Shown piece by piece: positions 16,498 to 25,323 of a stretch of 64,000 nucleotides of DNA (within the stretch, counting starts at the first letter, position 1; each line of letters starts with the position of its first letter). Position numbers and translations under genes: made by a program. A model generated the notes under the pieces. That model ran no database searches and was not told where the DNA came from. It was given only the letters and a program-made list of their open reading frames with translations. Origin of the DNA: JAJYKN01 sp035516155 (lineage in GTDB: Bacteria; Nitrospirota; UBA9217). The DNA is taken from the NCBI GenBank assembly GCA_035516155.1, contig DATJAP010000005.1, positions 1 to 64,000 on the forward strand, in the 5' to 3' direction.

Positions 16498-18027
16498 ATG
16501 GCTGGAGAGAAAATTCTCATCGTCGACGACGAGGATGTAATCAGGGACCTCTGCGACCATATCCTGAGCTCGGAAGGATATATGGTTACGACGGTGGCAA
16601 ACGGGGCAATGGCCCTCGAGGAGCTCGGGCGCACGCCGACGGATCTCTTGATCACGGACATCAAAATGCCGGGAATGGACGGGCTGGAGCTTTTCGAATG
16701 TGTCAAGGACCGGAACCTCGATCTCCTTACAATTTTCATCACAGGACATGGTTCGCTGGATACCGCCATTGAGTCCCTTATGCGTGGCGTGGACGGCTTC
16801 GTAATGAAGCCGTTCACCCAGGAAGAGCTGCTCGGAGCCGTCAACCGGGCGATCAGCGGGAGCAGGCTGAAAAAAGAGAACATCAGACTCAAGGCGTTGA
16901 TTCCACTCTTTGAAATCAGCAAACTTCTGGTTACCGAGATCGATCTCGCTCACCTGTTCAAGATCATAACCGAGGTGCTGGTGCAGGAATTTGCCGTGGA
17001 TCGTGTCTCCCTGATGCTCATGGATGAGACAAGCGGAAATCTGCTGATCCGCGCTTCTCATGGCTTGCCGACGGAGATGGCGTTGAAAGCGCGACGAAAA
17101 ATGGGGGAGGGCGTGGCAGGGCTGGTGCTCAAGCATCGAAAGCCTTTGATCATCTCAGAAGGAAAGCATGCGGACCGGGAGGTAATGGATGCCATCAACC
17201 GCGAGGACATTCCGGCCTCGTCCATGTCAGTGCCGCTTATCGGCAAGAATAAGATTTTCGGCGTGCTCAATCTAAGCAAGTTTGCGGGTCCTCCCTTTAC
17301 GACGAGCGATCTCCAGATCGTGCTGATTCTATCCAGTCAGGTAGTGACCGCAATGGAGAACGCCGCGCTCTATGAAGACCAACGGGAAAGCTATTTTAGA
17401 ACAGTACAAGCCCTCGTTGCCGCCGTCGAAGCAAAGGATCCTTACACCCGCTGGCACTCGACGAATGTCGCCAAATACGCGGTGGCAATCGCACGGGACA
17501 TGGGGATGAGCCCGTCGCAGCTTGAGGAAATCCATATTGCCTCGATTCTTCACGATATCGGCAAGATCGGCATCAGTGAGTTGATTATCGGTAAGCCGGA
17601 GCGCCTTAGCCGTAAAGAGTTCGACATCATGAAAGACCATCCGGCTCATGGACTGAGAATTCTTGAGCCTATTGGCTTTTCAGCGTCCATTACGAGCGCG
17701 ATCTATCAGCATCATGAACGCTATGACGGCAAGGGATACCCTCAGGGGCTTGTTGGCAATCACATTTCACCTGCTGCGAGGATCCTAAACGTCGCAGACA
17801 CTATAGACGCGATGGTCTCCAAACGGCCCTACCGCGGGACAATCTCGAGCCAGGAAGTACTTCTGGAACTGGAACGGGAAACGGGGAGACAGTTCGATCC
17901 ACTCGTCGCCGAGTCGGCAACAAGACTGATCAAAAAGGGCCTTTTAAAACTCGGGATGCATTCCTATTACCAGTATCCCGCCGAGATGGACAAAACGGAG
18001 CAAAATGGGAAAGAAACAGTTCAGTAA
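16498..18027 (+). CDS. Response regulator with REC, GAF and HD-GYP domains
   Basis: A 509-residue protein. Residues 1-125 are a receiver domain (acidic pair D10/D11, phospho-acceptor D54 in LLITDIKMPG, KPF near 102). Residues about 145-295 are a GAF domain. Residues about 300-480 are an HD-GYP domain: HSTNVAKYA, HD at 352-353 in ILHDIGKIG, HH in YQHHERYDGKGYP with GYP at 413-415. HD-GYP proteins hydrolyse cyclic-di-GMP to GMP or pGpG, so phosphorylation probably controls c-di-GMP breakdown. The next gene overlaps its end by 23 bases. Confidence 0.92.
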   Translation: MAGEKILIVDDEDVIRDLCDHILSSEGYMVTTVANGAMALEELGRTPTDLLITDIKMPGMDGLELFECVKDRNLDLLTIFITGHGSLDTAIESLMRGVDGFVMKPFTQEELLGAVNRAISGSRLKKENIRLKALIPLFEISKLLVTEIDLAHLFKIITEVLVQEFAVDRVSLMLMDETSGNLLIRASHGLPTEMALKARRKMGEGVAGLVLKHRKPLIISEGKHADREVMDAINREDIPASSMSVPLIGKNKIFGVLNLSKFAGPPFTTSDLQIVLILSSQVVTAMENAALYEDQRESYFRTVQALVAAVEAKDPYTRWHSTNVAKYAVAIARDMGMSPSQLEEIHIASILHDIGKIGISELIIGKPERLSRKEFDIMKDHPAHGLRILEPIGFSASITSAIYQHHERYDGKGYPQGLVGNHISPAARILNVADTIDAMVSKRPYRGTISSQEVLLELERETGRQFDPLVAESATRLIKKGLLKLGMHSYYQYPAEMDKTEQNGKETVQ

Positions 18028-19708
18028 TAGCCATGAAAACGACGTTGTCCGGAAAGTAAAGCAGAAAGCGTCCTGCGGAATCCGCTTAACAGGAAAAGAC
18101 ATCAGGAAGGCGGCGACGTCCTCTCCGAGTGCCGGGAAGAGCGGGAGCGGTCACAATGAGATGCTCCAGCACCTCGGTAGCCTCGTGGACAGCGTAACGA
18201 CAGGCATCATATCACTGGATGGAGATGGGCGGATAAGAGTTTTTAACGCGGCGGTGGAAAAGCTTTTCGGGTTGCCCCGTGTGATGGTTATGGGCAGGCA
18301 CATGAAAGAGATCGGCCGCATGATGGGCTTTGATGATCACGGCCGCCGTGCGCTCTGGGAGCGGATTTCCGATGCGGTCTGGGCCGCGGGAGCTGCGCTT
18401 GACCTTGAGTTTGACCTAATCACTCGACGCGGGAAACGGACGGTCATGAGTTACAGCGTCTATCCCATCGGCAGGATGGCCTGGTCCGTCGGTAATGGCG
18501 TTGTGATCATGCTTGATGATATCACCCGTAAAAAGGAGATGGAGGACCAGATATCCGATGCCCGCAAGAAACTCTTGGCCGTGTTCGACGGGATCACCGA
18601 CGGCATCCAGGTTGTAGACAGTGATTTCCGGATTACGGCAGTGAACAAGTCCATGACTACGCTCCTTGCTCGGGAGATAAGGACGGGAGCGCGGTGCTTC
18701 GAGACCTGCGCCTTCGGAACAAAGATCTTTTATGACTGCCCTGCCGAGGAGACGTTCCGGACCGGACAGCCCGCCTCGATAACAAAAAGGCTCCTGCTGA
18801 GGCCTTCGAACAAACAGGAGGAGCGGGTTGTGGAAATCAGCACATTCCCACTCCTAAACCGCGGCAACCGGGTGATTCAGGTTGTCGAATACATCAAGGA
18901 TGTTACGGAAAAAGTCAGGCTCGCGGAGCGGCTCGAACAGTCGCGCAGACTTGCCGAACTCGGCGAGATGTCGGCGCGCGTCGCCCATGAAGTGAGAAAC
19001 CCCCTGAATGCCATTATAGGAGCGGCGCATTTCCTTTCGACGGAATACCCCGGCGATGAGACGCTCCGGAATTTCACAGACCTTATCAAACGACAGGCGA
19101 ACCGGGTCAATCAGGTTGCCTCGGATCTTCTGTATGTCTCGAAACCGCTACGCATGCGGCTGACGACGGTTCAGGTTGAACAGGTCATCGACCAGGCTCT
19201 TGATTCCCTGTTGGAGCAGCTCCGCGACCAGCATATCAATGTCGTTCGGGATGCCGCGCCTGGTACCCCTCCCATCCAGGCCGATGAACTGCAAATCGAA
19301 CAGGCGCTGCAGAATATTCTTCGTAATGCTGTTGAGGCAATGCCCGGGGGCGGAGTGCTCGGCATTTCGTTTGGCCCCGTATTGCCGGATGGCAACATGG
19401 TGGAAATCCGCGTTCAGGATACGGGGCCGGGGATACCGGAACAGGACCGCGAACGGATATTCCAGTCGTTCTTTACCACCAGAGTCAGGGGCACAGGTCT
19501 CGGCCTGACCATCGTCCAGCGTGTGATGAAAAACCACGGAGGCGAAGTTGTCATGGAGCATCCCGGAACAGGAGGCACGAGGGTCCTGGTCCGGCTTCCG
19601 GTAAAAAACGCATTCAGCGATCAGAGTCGTGCGTTCAAAGTGGAAGCTGATCCGGATGCCAGTCCTCCTTCGGACACTCCGCTCCGCGTGTCGGAATCTC
19701 CGCTATGA
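18005..19708 (+). CDS. PAS-containing soluble histidine kinase
   Basis: A 567-residue kinase without transmembrane segments. Two PAS domains (about 55-180 and 190-310) precede a HisKA domain with H328 in ARVAHEVRNPLNAIIGAA and a HATPase_c domain with N-box NILRNAVEAM, G1 DTGPGIP and G2 GTGLGLTIV. The second PAS holds three cysteines in CFETCAFGTKIFYDCPAE, possibly a metal or redox site. The start overlaps the HD-GYP gene and the stop overlaps the NtrC-type gene (ATGA), so all three form one operon, and this kinase probably phosphorylates one or both. Confidence 0.92.
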   Translation: MGKKQFSNSHENDVVRKVKQKASCGIRLTGKDIRKAATSSPSAGKSGSGHNEMLQHLGSLVDSVTTGIISLDGDGRIRVFNAAVEKLFGLPRVMVMGRHMKEIGRMMGFDDHGRRALWERISDAVWAAGAALDLEFDLITRRGKRTVMSYSVYPIGRMAWSVGNGVVIMLDDITRKKEMEDQISDARKKLLAVFDGITDGIQVVDSDFRITAVNKSMTTLLAREIRTGARCFETCAFGTKIFYDCPAEETFRTGQPASITKRLLLRPSNKQEERVVEISTFPLLNRGNRVIQVVEYIKDVTEKVRLAERLEQSRRLAELGEMSARVAHEVRNPLNAIIGAAHFLSTEYPGDETLRNFTDLIKRQANRVNQVASDLLYVSKPLRMRLTTVQVEQVIDQALDSLLEQLRDQHINVVRDAAPGTPPIQADELQIEQALQNILRNAVEAMPGGGVLGISFGPVLPDGNMVEIRVQDTGPGIPEQDRERIFQSFFTTRVRGTGLGLTIVQRVMKNHGGEVVMEHPGTGGTRVLVRLPVKNAFSDQSRAFKVEADPDASPPSDTPLRVSESPL

Positions 19709-21108
19709 AGGGGTCTCTCCTCATTATTGACGACGAGCCCGATATCCGGCTCGTCATGGCCGCCAATCTCAAGAAAGAAGGCTATGAAGTCGATATCGCG
19801 GAAGACGGCGCCGCCGCACTCCAGAAGCTAGAGGGCCGGGATTTCGATGCCATTATTGTCGATCATCAGATGCCCCGTCTTACCGGCATGGAGTTCCTTG
19901 ATCACCTGCGAAACGGTCGGCAGCGAGGGCCGGACAGAACCGAAATTCCCGTCATTGTCGTCACCGCATATGGTACGATCGAAATGGCCGTCAAGGCGAT
20001 GAAGGACGGCGCCTACAGCTACCTGACCAAACCTATTGAGTATGAAGAGCTGAGTCTGCAGGTCAAAAATGCGGTTGAACGAAGGAAACTTTCGCGGGAG
20101 GTGGAGAACCTGCGTCACGCCGTGGAAGAGCGGTATCAGCTCGGCAATATCCTGGGCAAAAATCCGCAGATGCAGGAAATTTTTCATCTCGTGCGCACGG
20201 TGGCAGAAACCGATGCGACCGTGCTGATCCACGGCGAAAGCGGCACCGGCAAGGAACTTATTGCGCGCGCGATTCATTACAACAGTCGGAGGAAGGATCG
20301 CCCGTTCATTACGGTCAGCTGCTCTGCCCTCCCCGAAACGCTGCTGGAGAGCGAGCTTTTTGGCCATGAAAAAGGGTCGTTCACCGGCGCAATCCGCCAA
20401 CGGATCGGCAGGTTCGAGATGGCCGACGGAGGCACGGTTTTTCTCGATGAAATTGGCGAGATGTCCATGCCGGTGCAGATCAAGCTTTTACGGGTTCTTC
20501 AGGAACGGGAGTTCGAGCGCGTTGGGGGGAACCAGCCCGTGAAGGTCGACGTTCGCGTTATTGCGGCCACGCACAAAGATCTTCACCGCGCCATGAATGA
20601 ACGACTGTTCCGCGAGGACCTGTTCTATCGGTTGAACGTTGTACCCATAAAGCTTCCCCCCCTCCGTGACCGGCTTGATGATGTCCCGCTCCTTGCCGCT
20701 CATTTTTTGAACAAATACAGCGAAAAAAACCACAAGCGAATTGCCACGATCTCGACAGAGGGGTTGTCGTCGCTCATGCGGTACTCCTATCCTGGAAATG
20801 TCCGGGAATTGGAGAACATTATTGAGAGAGCCGTGATCATGGAAAAGGGGGATACCCTCACCAAAATCGACCTCAAACGCTTAGGCAGCGGGAAATACGA
20901 CAAACGGGCCCCGATGGGGAATGATATCGAAACATTCCGTAAGACAAAGGCAGAGATTGTCGAGAAGTTTGAGAAAGAATATTTTACCAGGCTGCTTAGA
21001 ATGTACAACGGAAACATGAGCCGTGCTTCCCGGCACGCGGGCATCAATATCAAAAACTTTCATGAGAAGATGGCCCGGTACGGGCTGAAGAAGGAGGAGT
21101 TTAAGTAG
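19705..21108 (+). CDS. Sigma54-dependent NtrC-family response regulator
   Basis: A 467-residue activator: receiver domain (D9/D10, phospho-acceptor D53 in IIVDHQMP), AAA+ sigma54-interaction domain with Walker A GESGTGKE at 177-184, the loop ELFGHEKGSFTGA (S for A in the usual GAFTGA), Walker B GGTVFLDEIGEM, and R-fingers FREDLFYRLNV. The C-terminus (SRASRHAGINIKNFHEKMARYGL) is a Fis-type DNA-binding helix-turn-helix, although it is somewhat divergent. It overlaps the kinase by four bases. The target promoters are unknown; I found no clear -24/-12 element nearby. Confidence 0.93.
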   Translation: MKGSLLIIDDEPDIRLVMAANLKKEGYEVDIAEDGAAALQKLEGRDFDAIIVDHQMPRLTGMEFLDHLRNGRQRGPDRTEIPVIVVTAYGTIEMAVKAMKDGAYSYLTKPIEYEELSLQVKNAVERRKLSREVENLRHAVEERYQLGNILGKNPQMQEIFHLVRTVAETDATVLIHGESGTGKELIARAIHYNSRRKDRPFITVSCSALPETLLESELFGHEKGSFTGAIRQRIGRFEMADGGTVFLDEIGEMSMPVQIKLLRVLQEREFERVGGNQPVKVDVRVIAATHKDLHRAMNERLFREDLFYRLNVVPIKLPPLRDRLDDVPLLAAHFLNKYSEKNHKRIATISTEGLSSLMRYSYPGNVRELENIIERAVIMEKGDTLTKIDLKRLGSGKYDKRAPMGNDIETFRKTKAEIVEKFEKEYFTRLLRMYNGNMSRASRHAGINIKNFHEKMARYGLKKEEFK

Positions 21109-21700
21109 TCTGCGGACAGGAGGAGAGCAGGCAGTAGCTTGTCGATGGGGCAACGTGGTGATATTACTGGTTATTCGAGTGCCGCAGACGTTTTTCGTGC
21201 ACGATGACAGAAATTCGTGTTTCAGCTTCTTGCCCGTAAGGCAGAGGAGCAAAAAAACAGGATTAAGAAGCTGAAAAAAAATTTTAAGAGGCGGTTTTCC
21301 GTGCCGAGGAGGTTCGAGAGGACCATGAAGGGGAATCAGCATATCGCGAGCATCCAGCCCTCGCGGTTGCCAAAACAGTACGCTTGCTTTCAACGCGGCT
21401 CCGGCACAAACAAGGCCGCCCACCGCGACCAGGATTGGTCCCATGGATAGCTCAGGCGCGGCTACCTTTCCGGTTACCTCCATCCCCAGGCCAGTGATCG
21501 GCAGCACCGACTATAAATTTTTTACCGAACCGCCTCCCGCGTCAGGGGATTTTCGAAATGATGTCAGGAGTCTCGTTTCACCTCCTGTCATGCGTCACGG
21601 CAGCGCTCTGTCTGGAAGAGGGGATATGGGCGCTTTGGGAGCAATAATTGCGCATAACCGCAACTCTTTTGGAAACACTCCGTTAATAGCTAGAAAACGC
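21109..21700 (+). other. Long non-coding or decayed stretch downstream of the NtrC-type gene
   Basis: No gene is supported on either strand. On the minus strand a frame from GTG 21507 to about 21160 encodes a glycine-rich hydrophobic segment (MGPILVAVGGLVCAGAALKA) followed by Pro/Leu-rich sequence, and it runs on antisense into the NtrC-type gene. A stop lies just upstream of its start, and I see no ribosome binding site and do not recognise it. It could be a remnant. Plus-strand ORFs here have no similarity I can recognise. Confidence 0.4.
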
Positions 21701-21729
21701 TTGACTAAAGGATACGACTTTGATATATT
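21701..21729 (+). promoter_or_regulatory. Predicted sigma70 promoter upstream of the porin
   Basis: TTGACT (21701-21706) and TATATT (21724-21729) are separated by exactly 17 bases, a good sigma70 match in an otherwise gene-free region. The next gene in this direction is the porin at 22167, so the transcript would have a leader of about 430 bases. A weaker pair (TTGTTT 22090, TATGAC 22114) lies nearer the gene and could be an additional start. Confidence 0.6.
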
Positions 21730-21882
21730 TTGGCTAAAGTTTTTCAAAACACCCGCATTAGCAATTCTTTTTTTCTCAGATACCTGTAGCAGTTTGTAAT
21801 AGTGGCAGATGCAAACGAGTTATACTAGCTATGATCACCACTAACAGACCTACATATCTTCAACGTTATCATATCCCCGATG

Positions 21883-21902
21883 AGAAGCAAACCGTTGCTT
21901 CT
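21883..21902 (+). other. Perfect 8-bp hairpin in the porin leader
   Basis: AGAAGCAA and TTGCTTCT form an 8-bp stem closed by the tetraloop ACCG, within the long untranslated region between the promoter at 21701 and the porin. No T-run follows, so it is not a terminator. It may be an RNA-stability or regulatory element of the leader, or chance. Confidence 0.4.
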
Positions 21903-22166
21903 ATGAGCGGTTGCACGCGGTCTTTCGCAGAAACAGCGATTCTTGCCCGACAATTCAAAATTAACATTAGTTCGTTATTTAAACAAGGGTCTCATTTTTC
22001 CCGGCACCATCAGTTTCGTTAGGAATTTTCTAAAGAGAGGGGGGGTGTCACGAACTCATTTACTGTCGTTTCACGGTAACACTGCTGTTTTGTTTCGCGT
22101 ACTCACTTAAGGTTATGACGTGTTTCGGTCTCGATCGGAACGAATCTATTTTAGGGAGGATAAACG

Positions 22167-23585
22167 ATGAAGAAGGTTCTCGTAGCACTTGTTATACTGA
22201 CAATGGTTTGCTTCGGCTCCTTGGCTTTTGCTGCGGCTGAGGTAAGCGTAGGCGGCAGTGTGCAGATTCGGAGCCGTGATTTTGGCAACCTGCGCTTTGA
22301 AAATGGCGACCCTTCTGGCACCTATGCTGACACCCAGGAGAGAATCGAGCTCGACGTGAACATGAAGGCCGGCGACGACGTGAAAGGCAAGATTGCGCTC
22401 TGGAACGATTTCCAAGACTGGGGCAACATTGAGAACCCAGAGGGCTCAGGTTTTGGTAACTCCCTTTCCTCCAACCCCGGAACGGACCATTTTGGCTTCC
22501 GGGAAGCATGGTTGAACTTCAACCTGCCAGTTATCCCGGTGAATGTAACCGCTGGTCATCAGATGCTGGCACTCGGCGAGGGCTGGTTCTTACGTAACAA
22601 GCATTTCGGAGACGATGCATGGGTCATTGCCAATGTGACGGGCAACAACGTGGTGGCTTTCGTTAACATCGTGGCTTCAAAAGCAATTGCCACAGAAGCA
22701 GACAGTGCTGTGGACGCCTATGCGCTCCTCGATGTGTATAAGTTCAATGAGAACAATACGGCTGGTATCTACCTCGCCAATGTGAATGCGCGTCCTGGTG
22801 CTGGTGTAGTCGTTCCGTATCCGCCTCTGGGCAGTGCGGTTCCGGAATTCACGAACGTTGCGGGCACGGATCTCTATAACCTTGGTTTACATTACGCAGG
22901 CAAAATCGGTCCGTTGGACCTGCATGCCGAGCTTGATTTACAGACGGGTCACCTTGAAAACACCAACATAAATACGGAACCTAAGTTCAGCGGTAATCAA
23001 ATCGTGATCCAGGGCGACGTACCGCTAGATCCGGTGACCTTCAAGTTTACCCTTGCACGTGGCTCCGGTGATAAAGCCGCTTTCTGCACTAACACTTATG
23101 AATGTCCTAGCGTATCCAATGCTGCAAATCCTAACGTCCAACAGTTCATCAACTTCTTGGATGTCGATCCGCACTACACCTTCCTGTACGAGTATAAGAC
23201 CATAACCGCCGCTGGCGCGAGGAACACCGGCTTCGCCAACACGACGGCCGTCAGCGTTGGTGCGAACGTTGCGGTATCCAAGAGCGTAAACATCGGACTC
23301 GATCTTTGGTACCTGATGGCAACCGAGAAGGACAGTACGCCTCTCGCACTTGCGACGAACGATACACAGACGAGCGCCGATGTGGGAGCGGAAGCCGATT
23401 TGTCCATCAACTGGAAGCTCTATGACAACCTGACCTGGAACTGGCAGCTCGGTTACTACAAGCCCGGCGGTGCCATGAGAGCTCCTGGCATACCGGATTC
23501 AACTTCGACCGCGAATGCTGGATCGGTTGGAGGAACGATTAACCCAGTTTACGGCGTTCAGGGAGTTTTGTCCCTCAACTTCTAA
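22167..23585 (+). CDS. Outer-membrane beta-barrel porin
   Basis: A 472-residue protein with a clear signal peptide (KKVLVALVILTMVCFGSLAFA, cleavage near residue 23 at AFA-AAE) behind a strong AGGGAGG. The mature part has alternating short amphipathic strands rich in aromatic, Asn, Asp and Gly residues and ends in a phenylalanine (VLSLNF), the Bam recognition signal. It lacks large hydrophobic helices. The substrate cannot be told; it resembles general porins of Nitrospirota and deltaproteobacteria. It is followed by its own terminator and is probably highly expressed. Confidence 0.85.
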   Translation: MKKVLVALVILTMVCFGSLAFAAAEVSVGGSVQIRSRDFGNLRFENGDPSGTYADTQERIELDVNMKAGDDVKGKIALWNDFQDWGNIENPEGSGFGNSLSSNPGTDHFGFREAWLNFNLPVIPVNVTAGHQMLALGEGWFLRNKHFGDDAWVIANVTGNNVVAFVNIVASKAIATEADSAVDAYALLDVYKFNENNTAGIYLANVNARPGAGVVVPYPPLGSAVPEFTNVAGTDLYNLGLHYAGKIGPLDLHAELDLQTGHLENTNINTEPKFSGNQIVIQGDVPLDPVTFKFTLARGSGDKAAFCTNTYECPSVSNAANPNVQQFINFLDVDPHYTFLYEYKTITAAGARNTGFANTTAVSVGANVAVSKSVNIGLDLWYLMATEKDSTPLALATNDTQTSADVGAEADLSINWKLYDNLTWNWQLGYYKPGGAMRAPGIPDSTSTANAGSVGGTINPVYGVQGVLSLNF

Positions 23586-23632
23586 GGTATGCGCACCCTT
23601 TCGGTGCTCATAGCATAGATATGCGAACACGA

Positions 23633-23662
23633 CCCCGGAGGAATAATCCTCCGGGGTTTTTT
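23633..23662 (+). terminator. Intrinsic terminator of the porin gene
   Basis: CCCCGGAGGA (23633-23642) pairs with TCCTCCGGGG (23647-23656), a perfect 10-bp stem with loop ATAA, followed by six T. It lies 48 bases after the porin stop. The group II intron begins one or two bases beyond the T-run. Confidence 0.93.
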
Positions 23663-23663
23663 A

Positions 23664-24356
23664 GTGGTATGCCAGGCATGACGCACTGTACTTTTAATAC
23701 GGGCCGTTCAGATATGGTGTCTGATCGGTAACTTGGCGGTGCAAGTCCTCTACGAGCCTTGATGGAAGGAACCGTTAGCCGAACAGCAAGGGTGTCGGGG
23801 GCGACCTGGAATCCGAAGGAAGCTGTAAGCAAAATCCCGGCCCGACGAACAGAAACCGCATATGAGGCAGCCGCACCTGGGCGAGAGGACAAAAAAACTC
23901 AAAGCCCGATAACCATCCGGAAGGTGTGGAAGTAGATGCGGCGGGTATATGGGATCAAGGTCATGCGTCTTACCCTGGGAGATCTGTCGATTTGCCCTGT
24001 GCTGTCGATGCCGTAAGGTGTTGGGATGAATCGACAGAAGTCAGGAGAGGCGGTAGTAGTCCTGCAACCAACTGGATGAAGCGCTGAACATGGTAGGCCG
24101 GCAAGGTGCCGAAGCTTCGATGAACGAAGGAGACGCACACAGGAAGGCTGAGATGCCGGAGGACTCCCGGAGGGTAGCAGGCGGAACTTGCAAGAGTACG
24201 GAGAGGGAGCGTCAAGCGTTCGCGGCAGTAGAAGAGAATACCAATCCGCAAGTCTAACTGCTCGGACTTGATTAGCCTACCATGAACCGCCGTATACGAA
24301 ACCGTACGTATGGTGGTGTGGAAGGACGGCGGGGGCGGCCCCGCCTCCTACCCGAT
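23664..24356 (+). mobile_element. ORF-less group II intron
   Basis: The 5' part has the domain I hallmarks of bacterial group II introns (GGTGCAAGTCCTCTACG at about 23739; CAAGGGTGTC...GAATCCGAAGGAAGC; GACGAACAGAAACCGCATAT...GAGGC; CTTACCCTGGGAGATCTG near 23970). Domain V is complete at 24285-24318: CGC triad, ACCGCC/GGTGGT lower stem, two-base CG bulge, TACG/CGTA upper stem. Domain VI follows with stem GGCGGGG/CCCCGCC and branch-type A at 24350; the 3' end CCCGAT fits at 24356. The 5' end is inferred (GTGGTATGCC). No reverse-transcriptase frame remains in domain IV, so it cannot move by itself. Confidence 0.88.
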
Positions 24357-24419
24357 TCCCGAAGCATGATCAAAAAATTAGAGCTGCAAGTTTTCTGCCT
24401 ACCTTGAGGAGGAGAAGGA

Positions 24420-24545
24420 GTAGCATAGCGTATGGGCATCACCGCGAGGCGGGAGCTGTAGAAAGCGTGGAGCAAAATTCGTAAACTGGCGAACACAAAC
24501 CGGATACGAGGCATACTCGGCCGGACGAGCCGTGAACCCATCTAC
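24420..24545 (+). mobile_element. Fragment of a second, divergent group II intron (domain I)
   Basis: This stretch repeats, with many substitutions, the domain I order of the intron just upstream: GGGCATC...GCGAGGCGGGAGCTG-AGAAAGCG, GAGCAAAATTC, then GGCGAACACAAACCGGATAC and GAGGCATACTCGGCCGGACGAG. The same landmarks and spacing occur at about 23790-23885 in the intact copy. No domain V or VI follows. I infer a truncated second intron insertion; the limits are approximate. Confidence 0.6.
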
Positions 24546-24959
24546 CACCGTTATATATAAAAAATCCCAATAAATCAGGTTGTTATCCATACATCTCTCG
24601 ACAGTCGGTAATAAATCTTAAATAACCTCGGGTCTACTGGCGAACGGCAGTTTCAACATCTGTATAACTGAGGCAGCAAATCCATCGGCGTCGTCCTCGT
24701 GAAGCGCAGTCTAATTTTCTTGCCGAGTGTTAGGTGCTACACATCAAGCGACTTCACTACGCGCACTTCTTCGAACATTTATCCCGGCACACTTCCAATG
24801 TCGGCTCAAGACATCCAATACGAAAGCATCTGCCGTTTGCAAGAGAAAAAGCACGCGAGAATGTGCACTTACGGTCGGCCTTTCTTCTGTTGGAAGATCA
24901 GTCGTATGTCGAGATCTCTTTTGGTCGTGCGGAACGTATCCTCTCCCCGCGTGAGTTTG

Positions 24960-25061
24960 ATGCTGGCCTGCCGTATCATGAAAAAGTCCAGCGGTGGTTT
25001 TAAACAGGCATACAATGCTCAAGCAGGCATAGGTACCGATTCATTGCTGATCGTTACGTAG
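24960..25061 (+). pseudogene. Transposase C-terminal remnant (IS1182-like)
   Basis: One frame reads CRIMKKSSGGFKQAYNAQAG followed by IGTDSLLIV and a stop. The pattern SRIM-K-GGF-Q-YNAQ-A-V-D-LIV is typical of the DDE transposases of IS1182-like elements. The sequence upstream (24690-24960) shows only short, frame-shifted ORFs and I could not find the rest of the gene or inverted repeats. It marks old insertion-sequence activity next to the introns. Confidence 0.5.
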
Positions 25062-25323
25062 AACAGTATCCAGCACCCAGCGCTAAGCAGCAGCGTGCAA
25101 CTGTCAGCCCTATCGGGTTCCTGCTTTTGCAGGGATGACGGAGTGAGAGAGGTGCAAAGATTATCATGAGAGCATTCTTAATTCGGGATACAGCATGGGG
25201 TGACAGACGGGGTGATTAGACTTGAGACACGCAAGGGAATATGATAGAATGCAAACACTTCGTTGTTCTATATCAGGCCTCATCATTCAATCTATCGATA
25301 AGAAAGCAGAGGTTCGGGGGGAG

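Noticed and set aside
16228..17136. A 302-codon minus-strand ORF
   Set aside because: It overlaps the REC-GAF region of the HD-GYP gene on the opposite strand, which has clear domain motifs; the minus-strand product has none.
19828..20400. A 190-codon minus-strand ORF
   Set aside because: It is antisense to the receiver and AAA+ parts of the NtrC-type gene and lacks recognised motifs.
23664..24590. Protein-coding ORFs on the minus strand across 23608-24590
   Set aside because: They lie antisense to structured group II intron RNA, whose conserved pairings and domain V explain the sequence; the predicted peptides have no recognisable domains.
24699..25003. ORFs covering the 24.7-25.0 kb region as genuine small genes
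   Set aside because: They change frame, lack ribosome binding sites, and the only recognisable part is a transposase tail at the end.
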